Source: Nakazawaea peltata (Eukaryota > Ascomycota > Pichiomycetes > Alaninales > Pachysolenaceae). From it: DNA of 64,000 nucleotides. Positions 37,488 to 46,681 of this stretch are shown in pieces; position 1 is the first letter of the stretch; the number at the start of each line of letters is the position of its first letter. The stretch is from assembly GCA_001599355.1 (NCBI GenBank), contig BCGQ01000002.1:199554-263553 (forward strand), written 5' to 3'. The notes below the pieces were generated by a model. That model did no database searches, had not been told where the DNA came from, and worked only from the letters and a program-made list of their open reading frames with translations. The position numbers and the translations under genes were made by a program.

Positions 37488-40469
37488 ATGCCACAACACG
37501 TATCAATGGAAGAAGCTCACTCGTTTGAGGAGCTGAATGTTATTGACGTTGGAATTGTCAATGATAATATCCCGGAATTCGATCTTTCTGCTGGTTCTTC
37601 TCATATTTCATCCCCTGGTCGTTTGTTAAACAAAGGTCGATCACCTTCATCGTCTCCATCTCAGTTCAATAATCATAATTTTATATTTGAACTTGATGCT
37701 TCTGATGGAGATGAAGTGTCGTTGGCCACTACAGTGTCCATTGACTCGATCCTGAGTGCTGCCAATGAAGATAAAATCGTCTCTCAATACCCTGAGCTTG
37801 AGTTCGAAATGGCTGACCAACAGAGCTATATACAGGAGATTAATGATTGGTTTGTGATAAACGATTTGACCAAATTACCATTAATAAGGAGTATTTTCAA
37901 GCGGTACGTTTCTACGGGCGAATTCACCAAGTTAACTCCACTCCAACAATCACATACTATTGAGAAATTATGTACTGATTTTGACCCTCAAGGTGGTCTG
38001 GTTGAGATGACGAAATTCCTTGTATGTCTCAATTACATTGTAATGGGCTGCTTTGATGAAATCACTGATCCAGAAGATCAACGTGACACCATTTTTCATA
38101 TGATAAAAATGATCTTGAATTGTAAAGAGGATGTGCTTGGTCACGTGATCAATTGCTTTAAAACCTCATCACACCAAATTTTGACCTTCAACCCTTCTAC
38201 AACTAAGCTGTCTTTATTGGAGTTGGGCTCCACTTTACATTATTCAATGACTGTGATATACTTTATATTATCATTTGTGAGTGATCCACTTACAGAAAAA
38301 TATAGAGAGAAGGGGTTAGTAGATCGAGTTATCGATACCTTAAATAATGTAAAGCTCCTCCCGTTTGTAATGAAGAGTATTGATACTTGGAGATGGTTAA
38401 GTTCAGATCCTAATAATATCCAATCCAAAATCAAGCAGACCTTCAAAATTAGAAACAGCTTATTGATTCTTTCCAAGCTCATTTTGGTATTATTTGGATC
38501 TCAAGATAAACTAAAAAAGACCAAGCAATTCTTAAAGCAGAAATTCAAGGGTGAATCTTCTTCAGACCTGTTTAAAGTATCAAGCTTGGATTATCATAAC
38601 TATAAAGAAGACCTCAGAATGAGATATCCTTCATATATTCCTCCCGATTCTCCACTTTCTAAACAGGTCGAGAGTAATTTAGAAGCAATGGAGCTGGAAG
38701 CTTTGATGAACTCTGAAGATGATAGTTCCTTCCCTGTAGGAACAAGATCAGTCTCGAGATCAATTATGGATGAACCATTTTCCCAGAGAAGAGCGGCAGC
38801 TGTCAACAATACCAATAAAATCCCTCCAGATGTCCATATTGCAACTCCAGCTCCTTCCCCATCTCTAACTCCAGTTCTGATAGGATCTGTAAGTTCAAAT
38901 ATCCCCCAAGATAAATTTGCCGGTGATTTCAAAGATACCAAAAAAGTATTCCAAAGCACCTCCTCTTTCCCATATCTTAACCCCTCCCAAGAAGAAGCCC
39001 CTCAAAGTATCAAAGAAGGCACTCAAATATTTTTCAATAGTGTAAAAGAAGACATCAATACCAAACAATTCATGAACGTTTATGAGAACTTTATTGTCCA
39101 GGAGAGAGGCATTAATGATACCATTTCATCAAGTGACACTGAAAATCCATTTATTTACAAGAACCAAGATTTAGTGGATTTCCCGGATTTCAAAGATGAA
39201 ATTAAAGCTTTGATCAACGTAGAAAACTTTTATAATGATTGTTTACCGTATTTAAACTCTTTAGTGGTTGTGCTAATTCAGACTATGGAGGCTTTAGCTA
39301 CATCTAAGGAGAAAATGAAACAGATGACCCCCTCTATGGAGAAGGAACTCAACCGAGAAGAAATTTCTAAATTAATTTATGAAGGGGGTTCGACAATTCC
39401 TAGAGTGCTAAAACAAAAGTTCGAAGTTTCCAGGGTCAAAGAAATTACACTTAAGTATTCATCTCAAATTCTCATTAATTTACTCAAATGGTTCAAATTG
39501 TCACATTTACTTAAATTTGAGTTCATGTCGATGATCATTTTCGATAATAATTACTATCAAATTTGTTTGGATTTCATATCATCAAACTACGAGATGAGTC
39601 AAATTCATCTTAATACTCATAATGATTTCATGCTTGAGAATTTGACCATAGACGATGAAGAACTAATGGCCCAGAAATTTGGTAATGACAAATTAGCTAT
39701 AATGAAGTACCAGTTTTATACTGAGTACAACTATAATAGTATTGTAAAAGAGGAATTTGATATTCCTGACTACCGATTCTTTGACAAATGTTTGGAGTTG
39801 AGTTCAAATCCTAATAAGATAAAACATTACGATGAGATATCCAGAAGGACTCTGATTTCAAAGTTTGTTAGACAAGAGGAATTGCTCCACGATCTGCAAG
39901 AACGTAAAAAGCTGTCATTCCAAGCTCATTATGGAATTAATAATCCTAAAATTGTAATATCCAACTGGAAGTATTGTTTCATATTGACAAATCTTCTCAA
40001 TGTCTTATATTATTCCATGAATAATAAAAAGACTCAACGTGTAAATCAATTAGTCGAGAAGAAACCTACAGAGTTGTTGAAATTCTGTCTTAAATTCCAC
40101 AATAAATATATCTATAGGCCGGTTCTCAAGATATTGAAGTTAATTATCCCCTTCAATGGCCGGAAATGGAAATCAAATAACATGGATTCCATTTCGTTGG
40201 TCTATCTATATTATAAAGTGGGATTAAAAGATGACTGGTTGACTAAAAATTACAATAACCCAAATCTTGACATTGCAGAGGAGTTCAAACGCTCATACAA
40301 ACAGGAATATTCTTTGAGATCTCTTCTACAATATTATAATATGAAATATTACGAACGTGGAATGTCGCAGTTGGGCTACGAGTATCAGGAAATGGATTAT
40401 TTCAATAAGGAATTGGAAGTTTTGAGTCGTACATATATAAATCGTGACGAGAATCCGAATGCTCTCTAA
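37488..40469 (+). CDS. FAR11: Far11, STRIPAK-like complex subunit (STRIP family)
   Basis: Scaffold of the Far complex (yeast STRIPAK), acting with PP2A in pheromone arrest recovery and TORC2 signalling at ER membranes. The first ATG is at 37488 (993 residues); the longer frame starts at TTG. An N-terminal N1221-type helical region (about 125-400), a disordered Ser/Pro section (about 410-520), and a C-terminal DUF3402-type region with LKLIIPFNGRKWKSNNMDSI followed by LKDDWL, closely resembling the STRIP1/2 motif GRQWRKSNM...LNDDWA. Length matches S. cerevisiae Far11 (about 950). It ends five bases from the convergent siderophore transporter stop. Confidence 0.87.
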   Translation: MPQHVSMEEAHSFEELNVIDVGIVNDNIPEFDLSAGSSHISSPGRLLNKGRSPSSSPSQFNNHNFIFELDASDGDEVSLATTVSIDSILSAANEDKIVSQYPELEFEMADQQSYIQEINDWFVINDLTKLPLIRSIFKRYVSTGEFTKLTPLQQSHTIEKLCTDFDPQGGLVEMTKFLVCLNYIVMGCFDEITDPEDQRDTIFHMIKMILNCKEDVLGHVINCFKTSSHQILTFNPSTTKLSLLELGSTLHYSMTVIYFILSFVSDPLTEKYREKGLVDRVIDTLNNVKLLPFVMKSIDTWRWLSSDPNNIQSKIKQTFKIRNSLLILSKLILVLFGSQDKLKKTKQFLKQKFKGESSSDLFKVSSLDYHNYKEDLRMRYPSYIPPDSPLSKQVESNLEAMELEALMNSEDDSSFPVGTRSVSRSIMDEPFSQRRAAAVNNTNKIPPDVHIATPAPSPSLTPVLIGSVSSNIPQDKFAGDFKDTKKVFQSTSSFPYLNPSQEEAPQSIKEGTQIFFNSVKEDINTKQFMNVYENFIVQERGINDTISSSDTENPFIYKNQDLVDFPDFKDEIKALINVENFYNDCLPYLNSLVVVLIQTMEALATSKEKMKQMTPSMEKELNREEISKLIYEGGSTIPRVLKQKFEVSRVKEITLKYSSQILINLLKWFKLSHLLKFEFMSMIIFDNNYYQICLDFISSNYEMSQIHLNTHNDFMLENLTIDDEELMAQKFGNDKLAIMKYQFYTEYNYNSIVKEEFDIPDYRFFDKCLELSSNPNKIKHYDEISRRTLISKFVRQEELLHDLQERKKLSFQAHYGINNPKIVISNWKYCFILTNLLNVLYYSMNNKKTQRVNQLVEKKPTELLKFCLKFHNKYIYRPVLKILKLIIPFNGRKWKSNNMDSISLVYLYYKVGLKDDWLTKNYNNPNLDIAEEFKRSYKQEYSLRSLLQYYNMKYYERGMSQLGYEYQEMDYFNKELEVLSRTYINRDENPNAL

Positions 40470-40474
40470 ATATA

Positions 40475-42307
40475 TCACTGTTTGTCTTTTTTATTCTCGG
40501 TAATTGAATCAAGATCATCTTCGGAGTCTGTAGCATAGATATCATTATGTTCAGTCAATTTGATGTTTTTGATAAAGAGCATCATGAACAACAAAGGAAG
40601 ACAGAACGCAAAGGCAGCCCAAGAAATGATCTGCTGAGTCTCACGGTACAGTCTTGCAATTGCATCTCTTACTTCAGAACCTCTTTCGAATGAGATTGCA
40701 ATGTTGATACTCTTGTAAATAGCTGTAGCTTTGGAAGCATACTCCAGAGGCAAGTATTTGTTCAATTTCAGTAAAAGATAAGTGTTCCAAATACCACCTG
40801 CGATACAGGCACCAATGAGAGATCCAATACTTTGACACAGGAAGTAGAAGGCACTGGAAAGAGGGATATTCTTGGAACCCGCAAGACCTTGGATAGTAAC
40901 AAGTAATGCACTCTCATAAATTCCTCTTCCGAAACCAATGAAAACCATCGATATATAAATCAAGTCTCCACCTGTCTCTCCATTTCTGTTAATGAAGTAT
41001 ACCAAGAGTCCATTACCCAATACTACTAATGGAGCTCCTATCCAAACAAAGAATTTAGGGTTTTTGAAATATTTCATCAGGAATCCTGTTCCCACAGCTC
41101 CCACATGAACCATAGCCTGTTTGGTGTTCACGAAACGTGAAGCAAGACCAACAGAGTAGTATCCACTGGCCATTAAGACTGTCTTGATATAGGTAGATGT
41201 GGCACCATCTTCTACCATATCGAAAATAACCATCAGACATCCTAACAGTATAGATGGGTTAGTCAAGGCTTGAGGTTGAACGAATGAACATTTGTGAAGT
41301 TTGTTACTGATCGAAGTAGAGTTCCAAACAAGGAAAGAGATGAAGATGACACCCCCAACTACAAGCATCGCAATTAATCTTCCTTCATGCCATTTATAGG
41401 CACTTTGAGAACCGGTTAAGGTCAATGGAACGAAGAACAAACAAAGACCCAAAAGTAACAAGGCTCCACCAATAATGTCCAATTGGTTATAAAGAACATA
41501 ATACAGCTTTTTAGACCAGGAACCATCTGGAGCGTCTCTCATAATCAGAACGATCTTACGCTGCCCTGTCTGTTTAGCTCTTTTGTCAACAAGCCTCATT
41601 ACCCAAATCAATGGGATAGTTGTGACCCCGACACAAATTGCCCAGATACCATAACCGTATCTCCAAGTCAAATTGTCAACATAAGCATCCTCCAAAATAG
41701 ATCCAATGAATAATGCAGGAATTGAAGAAACTGCATTAGGCAAATACAGCCATAATGATCTATTAATTAAAGATGTAGTATCAGCAATGAAAGTTTGTTG
41801 GAAGACCTTGTAACCAACTTTACCAATTGCATAAAAGATCTCTGCGACAAGATATGTCTCGACATTCTGACAAGCAGCAAATAGAACATAGGCAACAGTA
41901 TAAATAATAACCGATATTCCAAAACCTTCAGCTCTACCCAAGAAATCAGCAACTTTACCCATAATTGGGAAGACAAGAATGGCAGTAATCTTGTAGACAA
42001 CACTCGCAGTAGAAATCATAGAATGGTTATTGAACAGAGAAGTAGCATAGGAGTTCAATCCATTAGTGGATTGACCTGCAAAGTTCTCAACAAAAGCAGT
42101 GAACACGATCACAACATAAGCTATTCTTAACAAGTTTTTAGACCATGACTGGCGATAAATCTCCAATTTCTCTGGTTGAGACTCCAGATCATCTGAAGTT
42201 TCATTCAAATGTTTATCGGAGAAGTCAGCACCTTTATGTTCTTGATCAGAGGACAACGACAGAGCATCCTGCTCTTCTTGATTATTTTTGACTATTTTTT
42301 CGGACAT
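40475..42307 (-). CDS. Siderophore-iron transporter, ARN/SIT family (MFS)
   Basis: A major facilitator that takes up ferric siderophores or related chelates. The first ATG ends at 42307 (610 residues); the longer frame begins at TTG. A polar N-tail of about 55 residues precedes about 14 membrane segments. Family marks: ENFAGQSTNGLNSYATSLFNNHS after the first helix, GKVADFLGRAEGF in the first intracellular loop, and a long last external loop before a terminal helix, typical of Arn1/Sit1. The C-tail is acidic. Two GATA-factor sites of the iron-repressor type lie upstream (42326 and 42752). Which siderophore it carries is unknown. Confidence 0.92.
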   Translation of the reverse strand: MSEKIVKNNQEEQDALSLSSDQEHKGADFSDKHLNETSDDLESQPEKLEIYRQSWSKNLLRIAYVVIVFTAFVENFAGQSTNGLNSYATSLFNNHSMISTASVVYKITAILVFPIMGKVADFLGRAEGFGISVIIYTVAYVLFAACQNVETYLVAEIFYAIGKVGYKVFQQTFIADTTSLINRSLWLYLPNAVSSIPALFIGSILEDAYVDNLTWRYGYGIWAICVGVTTIPLIWVMRLVDKRAKQTGQRKIVLIMRDAPDGSWSKKLYYVLYNQLDIIGGALLLLGLCLFFVPLTLTGSQSAYKWHEGRLIAMLVVGGVIFISFLVWNSTSISNKLHKCSFVQPQALTNPSILLGCLMVIFDMVEDGATSTYIKTVLMASGYYSVGLASRFVNTKQAMVHVGAVGTGFLMKYFKNPKFFVWIGAPLVVLGNGLLVYFINRNGETGGDLIYISMVFIGFGRGIYESALLVTIQGLAGSKNIPLSSAFYFLCQSIGSLIGACIAGGIWNTYLLLKLNKYLPLEYASKATAIYKSINIAISFERGSEVRDAIARLYRETQQIISWAAFAFCLPLLFMMLFIKNIKLTEHNDIYATDSEDDLDSITENKKDKQ

Positions 42308-42325
42308 TAAGAATTTACAATAATA

Positions 42326-42334
42326 ATCAGATAA
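42326..42334 (+). promoter_or_regulatory. GATA-factor (iron repressor type) site, proximal
   Basis: ATCAGATAA matches the ATC(A/T)GATAA element used by fungal iron-responsive GATA repressors (Fep1/Sfu1/SREA). It is 19 bases before the siderophore transporter ATG. Confidence 0.55.
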
Positions 42335-42751
42335 GATCCAAGACAAATGAATAAGAATTTTAGCGAGTTTTATATCATTAACCAAGACTTTACGAAGGGT
42401 TGCTCCATCCGATTAACCTATATTCCGTGATCATTCGAAGCTTGAAAATGCCGAGAATAAGCTTCGAAACTTTAATGCTTATTGCTAATAAATTTCATGC
42501 AGGAATATTTTAACGAATTTGTATAACTAATGAACTGGGGAAGATGAGCATTCATCAAAAGATGAAAGAAATGAGGATTTTGGTTAGATTGTAGTCCACT
42601 CAAGTCGGATATCAAGTCAACTGTGTAAATGATACCAGAATTAACCCATATAACTCTTGACTGACCTATAATACTTGTCTTTCATACCCCCTGGGTAATT
42701 AAATAATAGCCCCTGACATCCCAATCCGGTAATTCTCCCGGCTTTTATAAG

Positions 42752-42760
42752 TTATCTGAT
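42752..42760 (-). promoter_or_regulatory. GATA-factor (iron repressor type) site, distal
   Basis: The minus strand reads ATCAGATAA (extended GATCAGATAA), identical to the proximal site and about 445 bases upstream of the transporter start. Confidence 0.6.
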
Positions 42761-43444
42761 CGCCAGAGATATTTTTTTCACTCAAAGGCTCAGAATTACC
42801 CCTTTTTTCATTTGTGCCTCTTCGCCAAGAAAAATAGTCTTGGTCTTGAGGGAATTTCCGTCGTTTGGTTGAGGGATCGTTAGAAAGGCCAGTAGAGAAG
42901 TCGGTGTTTGAATGAATGTAGACGTGATGCAGGAGAGGAGTCAATATGGGGAAAAGAGGTATATGAGAGAATCCAAATCTTGAATTGGCCACTAAGTAAT
43001 GGCCGCACTTAGCTCTCAAAATCAGGGTTTATGCGGCTTTAGCTGGCTAGAAATACAGTATAACTATGCATGATCCCGGTCTAATTCCGTCTACAAATTA
43101 TAGTTCAAATCATCACACATACAATAGAAAATACTTTGAAAATTTTTGATAGACACACTTCTCGTCTATTGTTATATACGAACCGAACAGACTCTTTTCA
43201 ACTGGTTAGTTACATAGTGAAAATATTTGGTGCTGCGCAAAGCTTTCAGCTAAGCCGTAGAATTTCCACACTAATCTTAAAAATCAGCCAGTCATCATTT
43301 TGTGGAATATGGTTCTAAAAATCGAAAGATCATACAGTTTAGAGAGTCATACAGCTCATATACACTCAGATCACTCAATTTATACAATTTCCGGCCTTGA
43401 ATATCCTTGCTTCTACCCGCCTCACCTTTCCTCTCTCCAGCTTT

Positions 43445-43462
43445 ATTTCCTATTCAGGAAAT
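43445..43462. promoter_or_regulatory. Mcm1-type CArG palindrome
   Basis: ATTTCCTATTCAGGAAAT, one base different from the site at 26422 and the same length as that at 33253. It is 122 bases before the SPC98 ATG and again directly downstream of a C/T-rich run. Confidence 0.6.
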
Positions 43463-43584
43463 ATCTCACCTCCCCAATGCAGTATTCATAATATGCTCAC
43501 CATATCCCTCATCTCTAACAAAATGTAAACAAAATCGATTCAAAACGCGCTTAACAAACAAGAAACCAAACAGTAGCGAGGTCA

Positions 43585-46104
43585 ATGATGGCGTCAGACG
43601 AGGTCGCCATAGGGCACTTACATTATTTGATAAAGCGCATCTTGCCATCCCAGGCAGGTGACACGTATGTCCGGAACGTGGCTAGTGAAATTTATAGCTC
43701 CATTTTGGCCAGACTCGAAGGCGCTCAAGACGCGGTTAAAGTTCAAGCGCTATCAGAGAAATACGAGCCTGTGATAATGATGAGTGGGGATGTTTCAGCA
43801 GCTGAAAAGAACAGACAGTTCCAAAACTTATTGGAGAATCTTGTTAATCTCCAGAATAGAGAACAGGTGATGAATTATCTACTGTTCATGGACTCCCTCA
43901 ATAGATCCAGTAGCAGCGGAGCAGCTTCATCTTCGCCTGTGCCGATGACGGCTCCAGGCTCAAGTTCTCCTTCATTGGGAGAATCAGTTAACCCATTTCT
44001 TCATATGCAGCATAATCCAACTCCACTCAATAACTCGAATACTTTACAGACATTAATTAAGCCATATTATTATGAGTATGGATCGGGAATCGTGACCGAT
44101 GAAGAGATCTTGAAGTATTTATCATTCTCATTGTTGGGATCTCCAAGTAAACTTTTCCCCTTTACTAATGATGGGATGGTGAAGATCCCTTCTAACGTTA
44201 ACTATAGCATTGAAGGCATGCTCTATCAGATATTGGAACTGGCTGTTTTGTATAGACATTTAAGCACAACTTTTGCAGAATTGAAGACAAGTCAAGAACT
44301 GACTCTGTCTCAAGTGAAGATCGCATTCATATCAGAACTGACAAATAATTACTTACTGCATTATCTGAAATTGGTCAATCAATTATTCAATGATCAAACT
44401 TCATTGACTCTCAAGATTGTCTACTTGTCATTGTACGATGAGATAACCAAATTGAGATTTTTGTATCGTCTATCTCGCGATCTTACCAAGTCTTCAGGTC
44501 ATGAGTTCATTTCTAACCTCTATTCACTTAGTGGACATGGTGATAAGCTTGTCAAAGATATGTCACATCAATTGTTCGTCAAATCCATAGTGCCATATCA
44601 ACAGTTAATTAACGAAGTATTAACTTCTGGTGAAATTTCAAGCTCTGCAGCATCTCAATTCTTCATCGATTATACTCTGTCGTCAAACGAAGTGTCTTTG
44701 AAGAGCTATGTTTTCCTGGCTGAAAGAGTGCCCAGTTTCATGTCTTTGGAAATCGCAGAGCAGATCTATCAAATTGGTAAAGGTATTATGTTCTTGAAAT
44801 ATTATGGTAAGGATTTAGCATTTTTGCATCAATTGAATACTAAGTATGGTGGAATTGCAAATGATATTTCAGTTATGGGCCCTCTCATTAAACTGCTCTA
44901 TAATGAGATCATTCAATATACTTCGTCAAAGGTGTATAATGACTTTTCTGTGATTGACGATATCAAGGGAATCAATGATGCATTAATGAGAAAGGGAGAT
45001 TTCAGTTATGCAATTATTCGTAACGGATATGAGACTTTAAGTGAGCCATCGGCTTCTCTTAGCAGTCATAAATTGAATCGTTTATTGAATGACGCATTGA
45101 GCCTGTCAAGTATGAAGAATTTACCTTCCAAGACTGTAAATAAAATAGATGCCCGTGTACTTAATCATGGAAACATTGGATTTGAATCATTTACTTTGGA
45201 TTATCATGCATCTTTACCTTTGATTTTCGATGACTCTATTAAGGAATACTTGAGATTATTCAATTTCTTCTTCAGGTTGAAAAGAATCTCTTACATGTTG
45301 GATTATTCTTGGCTTGAATCAACTTCATTCAAGTACATCAATTCATATGTGAAGAAATTGAAGATCTCAAGAAGAAGAAATCGTAATGAATACTCAGGTA
45401 TTCCAATCACTGATTATATATACTGTATGAATCATGCGAAGAAATTGAATATTGTGACTTCCAATATGACCAAGTTCATCAACAATATTATCATGTTCTT
45501 CAATTATGAGATAGTGGAGAAGAATTTCAAAGAATTGATGGAACAATTTGAGTCCAAAGATGAATATTTCACAGTGAAAAGAGACTCTAATGGTCGTAAG
45601 AGAATTGCCAAATTGCAGACAAATCCTGTCTTTGTTTCAAAGTTGAAGGATCTTTACACTTCTACGGCACCAGAGCCTGAAATATCGGAATCTCAGTACA
45701 AGAACCTCAATATTGATGAGATTATCAATTACCACCAAGAATATGTGAGAAAAATTTCTAGAAATAGGTTACTTGATACGAAGGCCGAACTTTCGAAGGG
45801 AAAGTTATCAGACTTGTTCTTCATCCAACAGTTGAATAACTTGTTACAGACTGTTCTCCGGTTCTTGATGATCAATGAGGAATTTTATATGAACATTTTG
45901 GAATTGTTGAATATTCTTAATGCTTCTCAACATGATGAGGCCACTATTCTGCCTGTAAAGAAGCAGATTGAAACTTTGAACTCTACACTTTATGAGGTGT
46001 TATACAAATTCAAGGGTAGTGTTGATGTGTTTACTAATGATTTACTTGCCGATGATGATCCTCAACTTAAATATTTTGGTCGGTTACTTTGTGGTCAACA
46101 ATAA
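43585..46104 (+). CDS. SPC98: Gamma-tubulin complex component Spc98 (GCP3)
   Basis: Subunit of the gamma-tubulin small complex at spindle pole bodies, which nucleates microtubules. 839 residues, close to S. cerevisiae Spc98 (846). GRIP1 region around 155-420 with PYYYEYGSGIVTDEEILKYL and LFPF...IPS, matching Spc98 PYYVNTIPEEDILKYV; GRIP2 (about 530-835) with YLRLFNFFFRLKRISYMLDY, the gamma-tubulin-binding half. Residues 110-150 are a Ser/Pro-rich linker. Two ATGs in tandem (43585, 43588) could start it. Codon 219 is CTG where Spc98 has Ala. It lies divergent from the siderophore transporter, with an Mcm1-type site upstream. Confidence 0.92.
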   Translation: MMASDEVAIGHLHYLIKRILPSQAGDTYVRNVASEIYSSILARLEGAQDAVKVQALSEKYEPVIMMSGDVSAAEKNRQFQNLLENLVNLQNREQVMNYLLFMDSLNRSSSSGAASSSPVPMTAPGSSSPSLGESVNPFLHMQHNPTPLNNSNTLQTLIKPYYYEYGSGIVTDEEILKYLSFSLLGSPSKLFPFTNDGMVKIPSNVNYSIEGMLYQILELAVLYRHLSTTFAELKTSQELTLSQVKIAFISELTNNYLLHYLKLVNQLFNDQTSLTLKIVYLSLYDEITKLRFLYRLSRDLTKSSGHEFISNLYSLSGHGDKLVKDMSHQLFVKSIVPYQQLINEVLTSGEISSSAASQFFIDYTLSSNEVSLKSYVFLAERVPSFMSLEIAEQIYQIGKGIMFLKYYGKDLAFLHQLNTKYGGIANDISVMGPLIKLLYNEIIQYTSSKVYNDFSVIDDIKGINDALMRKGDFSYAIIRNGYETLSEPSASLSSHKLNRLLNDALSLSSMKNLPSKTVNKIDARVLNHGNIGFESFTLDYHASLPLIFDDSIKEYLRLFNFFFRLKRISYMLDYSWLESTSFKYINSYVKKLKISRRRNRNEYSGIPITDYIYCMNHAKKLNIVTSNMTKFINNIIMFFNYEIVEKNFKELMEQFESKDEYFTVKRDSNGRKRIAKLQTNPVFVSKLKDLYTSTAPEPEISESQYKNLNIDEIINYHQEYVRKISRNRLLDTKAELSKGKLSDLFFIQQLNNLLQTVLRFLMINEEFYMNILELLNILNASQHDEATILPVKKQIETLNSTLYEVLYKFKGSVDVFTNDLLADDDPQLKYFGRLLCGQQ

Positions 46105-46681
46105 TGTGTATAGTATAATGTGATTTGTAATATTAGGATAGTATTTGTGTAGGGTGGGGATTTATCAATGGACTCGAGAATCCAAAGGATTCTCGTCGAA
46201 TTGTTCACTAGTCTCCCAACTAATTTCCCTCTAATTTCCCTAGCACTTCCCTACTATTTCCCTACTAATTTCTCCTAACTCACCCCCAATAAACTGTCAT
46301 ATAAACACCTTATTCTAAACTACTATTTTTGGAAATTTTCATAGCAACCTTCATACTAATCTCGTACTACTTCCATACTATTCTCCGATAATCTTTGCTA
46401 GTCTATTACCGCCGCCAGACCACAGCCTCTCATAATAAGTGCCCTTATTACGTCTCTCAAAATATCCCCTATATTTTTCCCTATGACGTTCCCCTATTAC
46501 ATTTCTCATACAAATTTCTTATAGGTCCAATTCCCGCGCAAATCTAAGCAATCTTAACTATGTAAGCCGAGTCCAAATTTGGACGATGAGATGGAGTTCA
46601 GTGTTGGATACTCAAGATTTATAACAAGGTATAGGGCGATATTTGAGTGAAATTTAACTCTACAGACCTCGACCTGTCAAT
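46105..46681. promoter_or_regulatory. Spacer between SPC98 and the MFS exporter
   Basis: 577 bases. Begins with the SPC98 3' region including a perfect hairpin at 46175-46195; 46210-46280 repeats TTTCCCTA/ATTTCCCT words. No gene recognised. Confidence 0.55.
46175..46195. other. Perfect 9-bp hairpin downstream of SPC98
   Basis: CGAGAATCC and GGATTCTCG pair around the loop AAA, 71 bases after the SPC98 stop. It resembles a bacterial-style stem-loop, which yeast Pol II genes do not use for termination; it may lie in the 3' UTR as an RNA element. Confidence 0.7.

Larger units (their letters stand above)
42308..43584. promoter_or_regulatory. Divergent spacer of the siderophore transporter and SPC98
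   Basis: About 1.28 kb. The left part has two ATCAGATAA sites and a CCAAT at 42721; the right part becomes C/T-rich and ends with an Mcm1-type palindrome (43445) before SPC98. Frames of 106 and fewer codons inside it show no domain. No RNA gene recognised. Confidence 0.6.

Noticed and set aside
42699-43019. 106-codon minus-strand frame between the siderophore transporter and SPC98
   Set aside because: No recognisable motif, no conserved features, and it overlaps the GATA site and CCAAT box of the transporter promoter.
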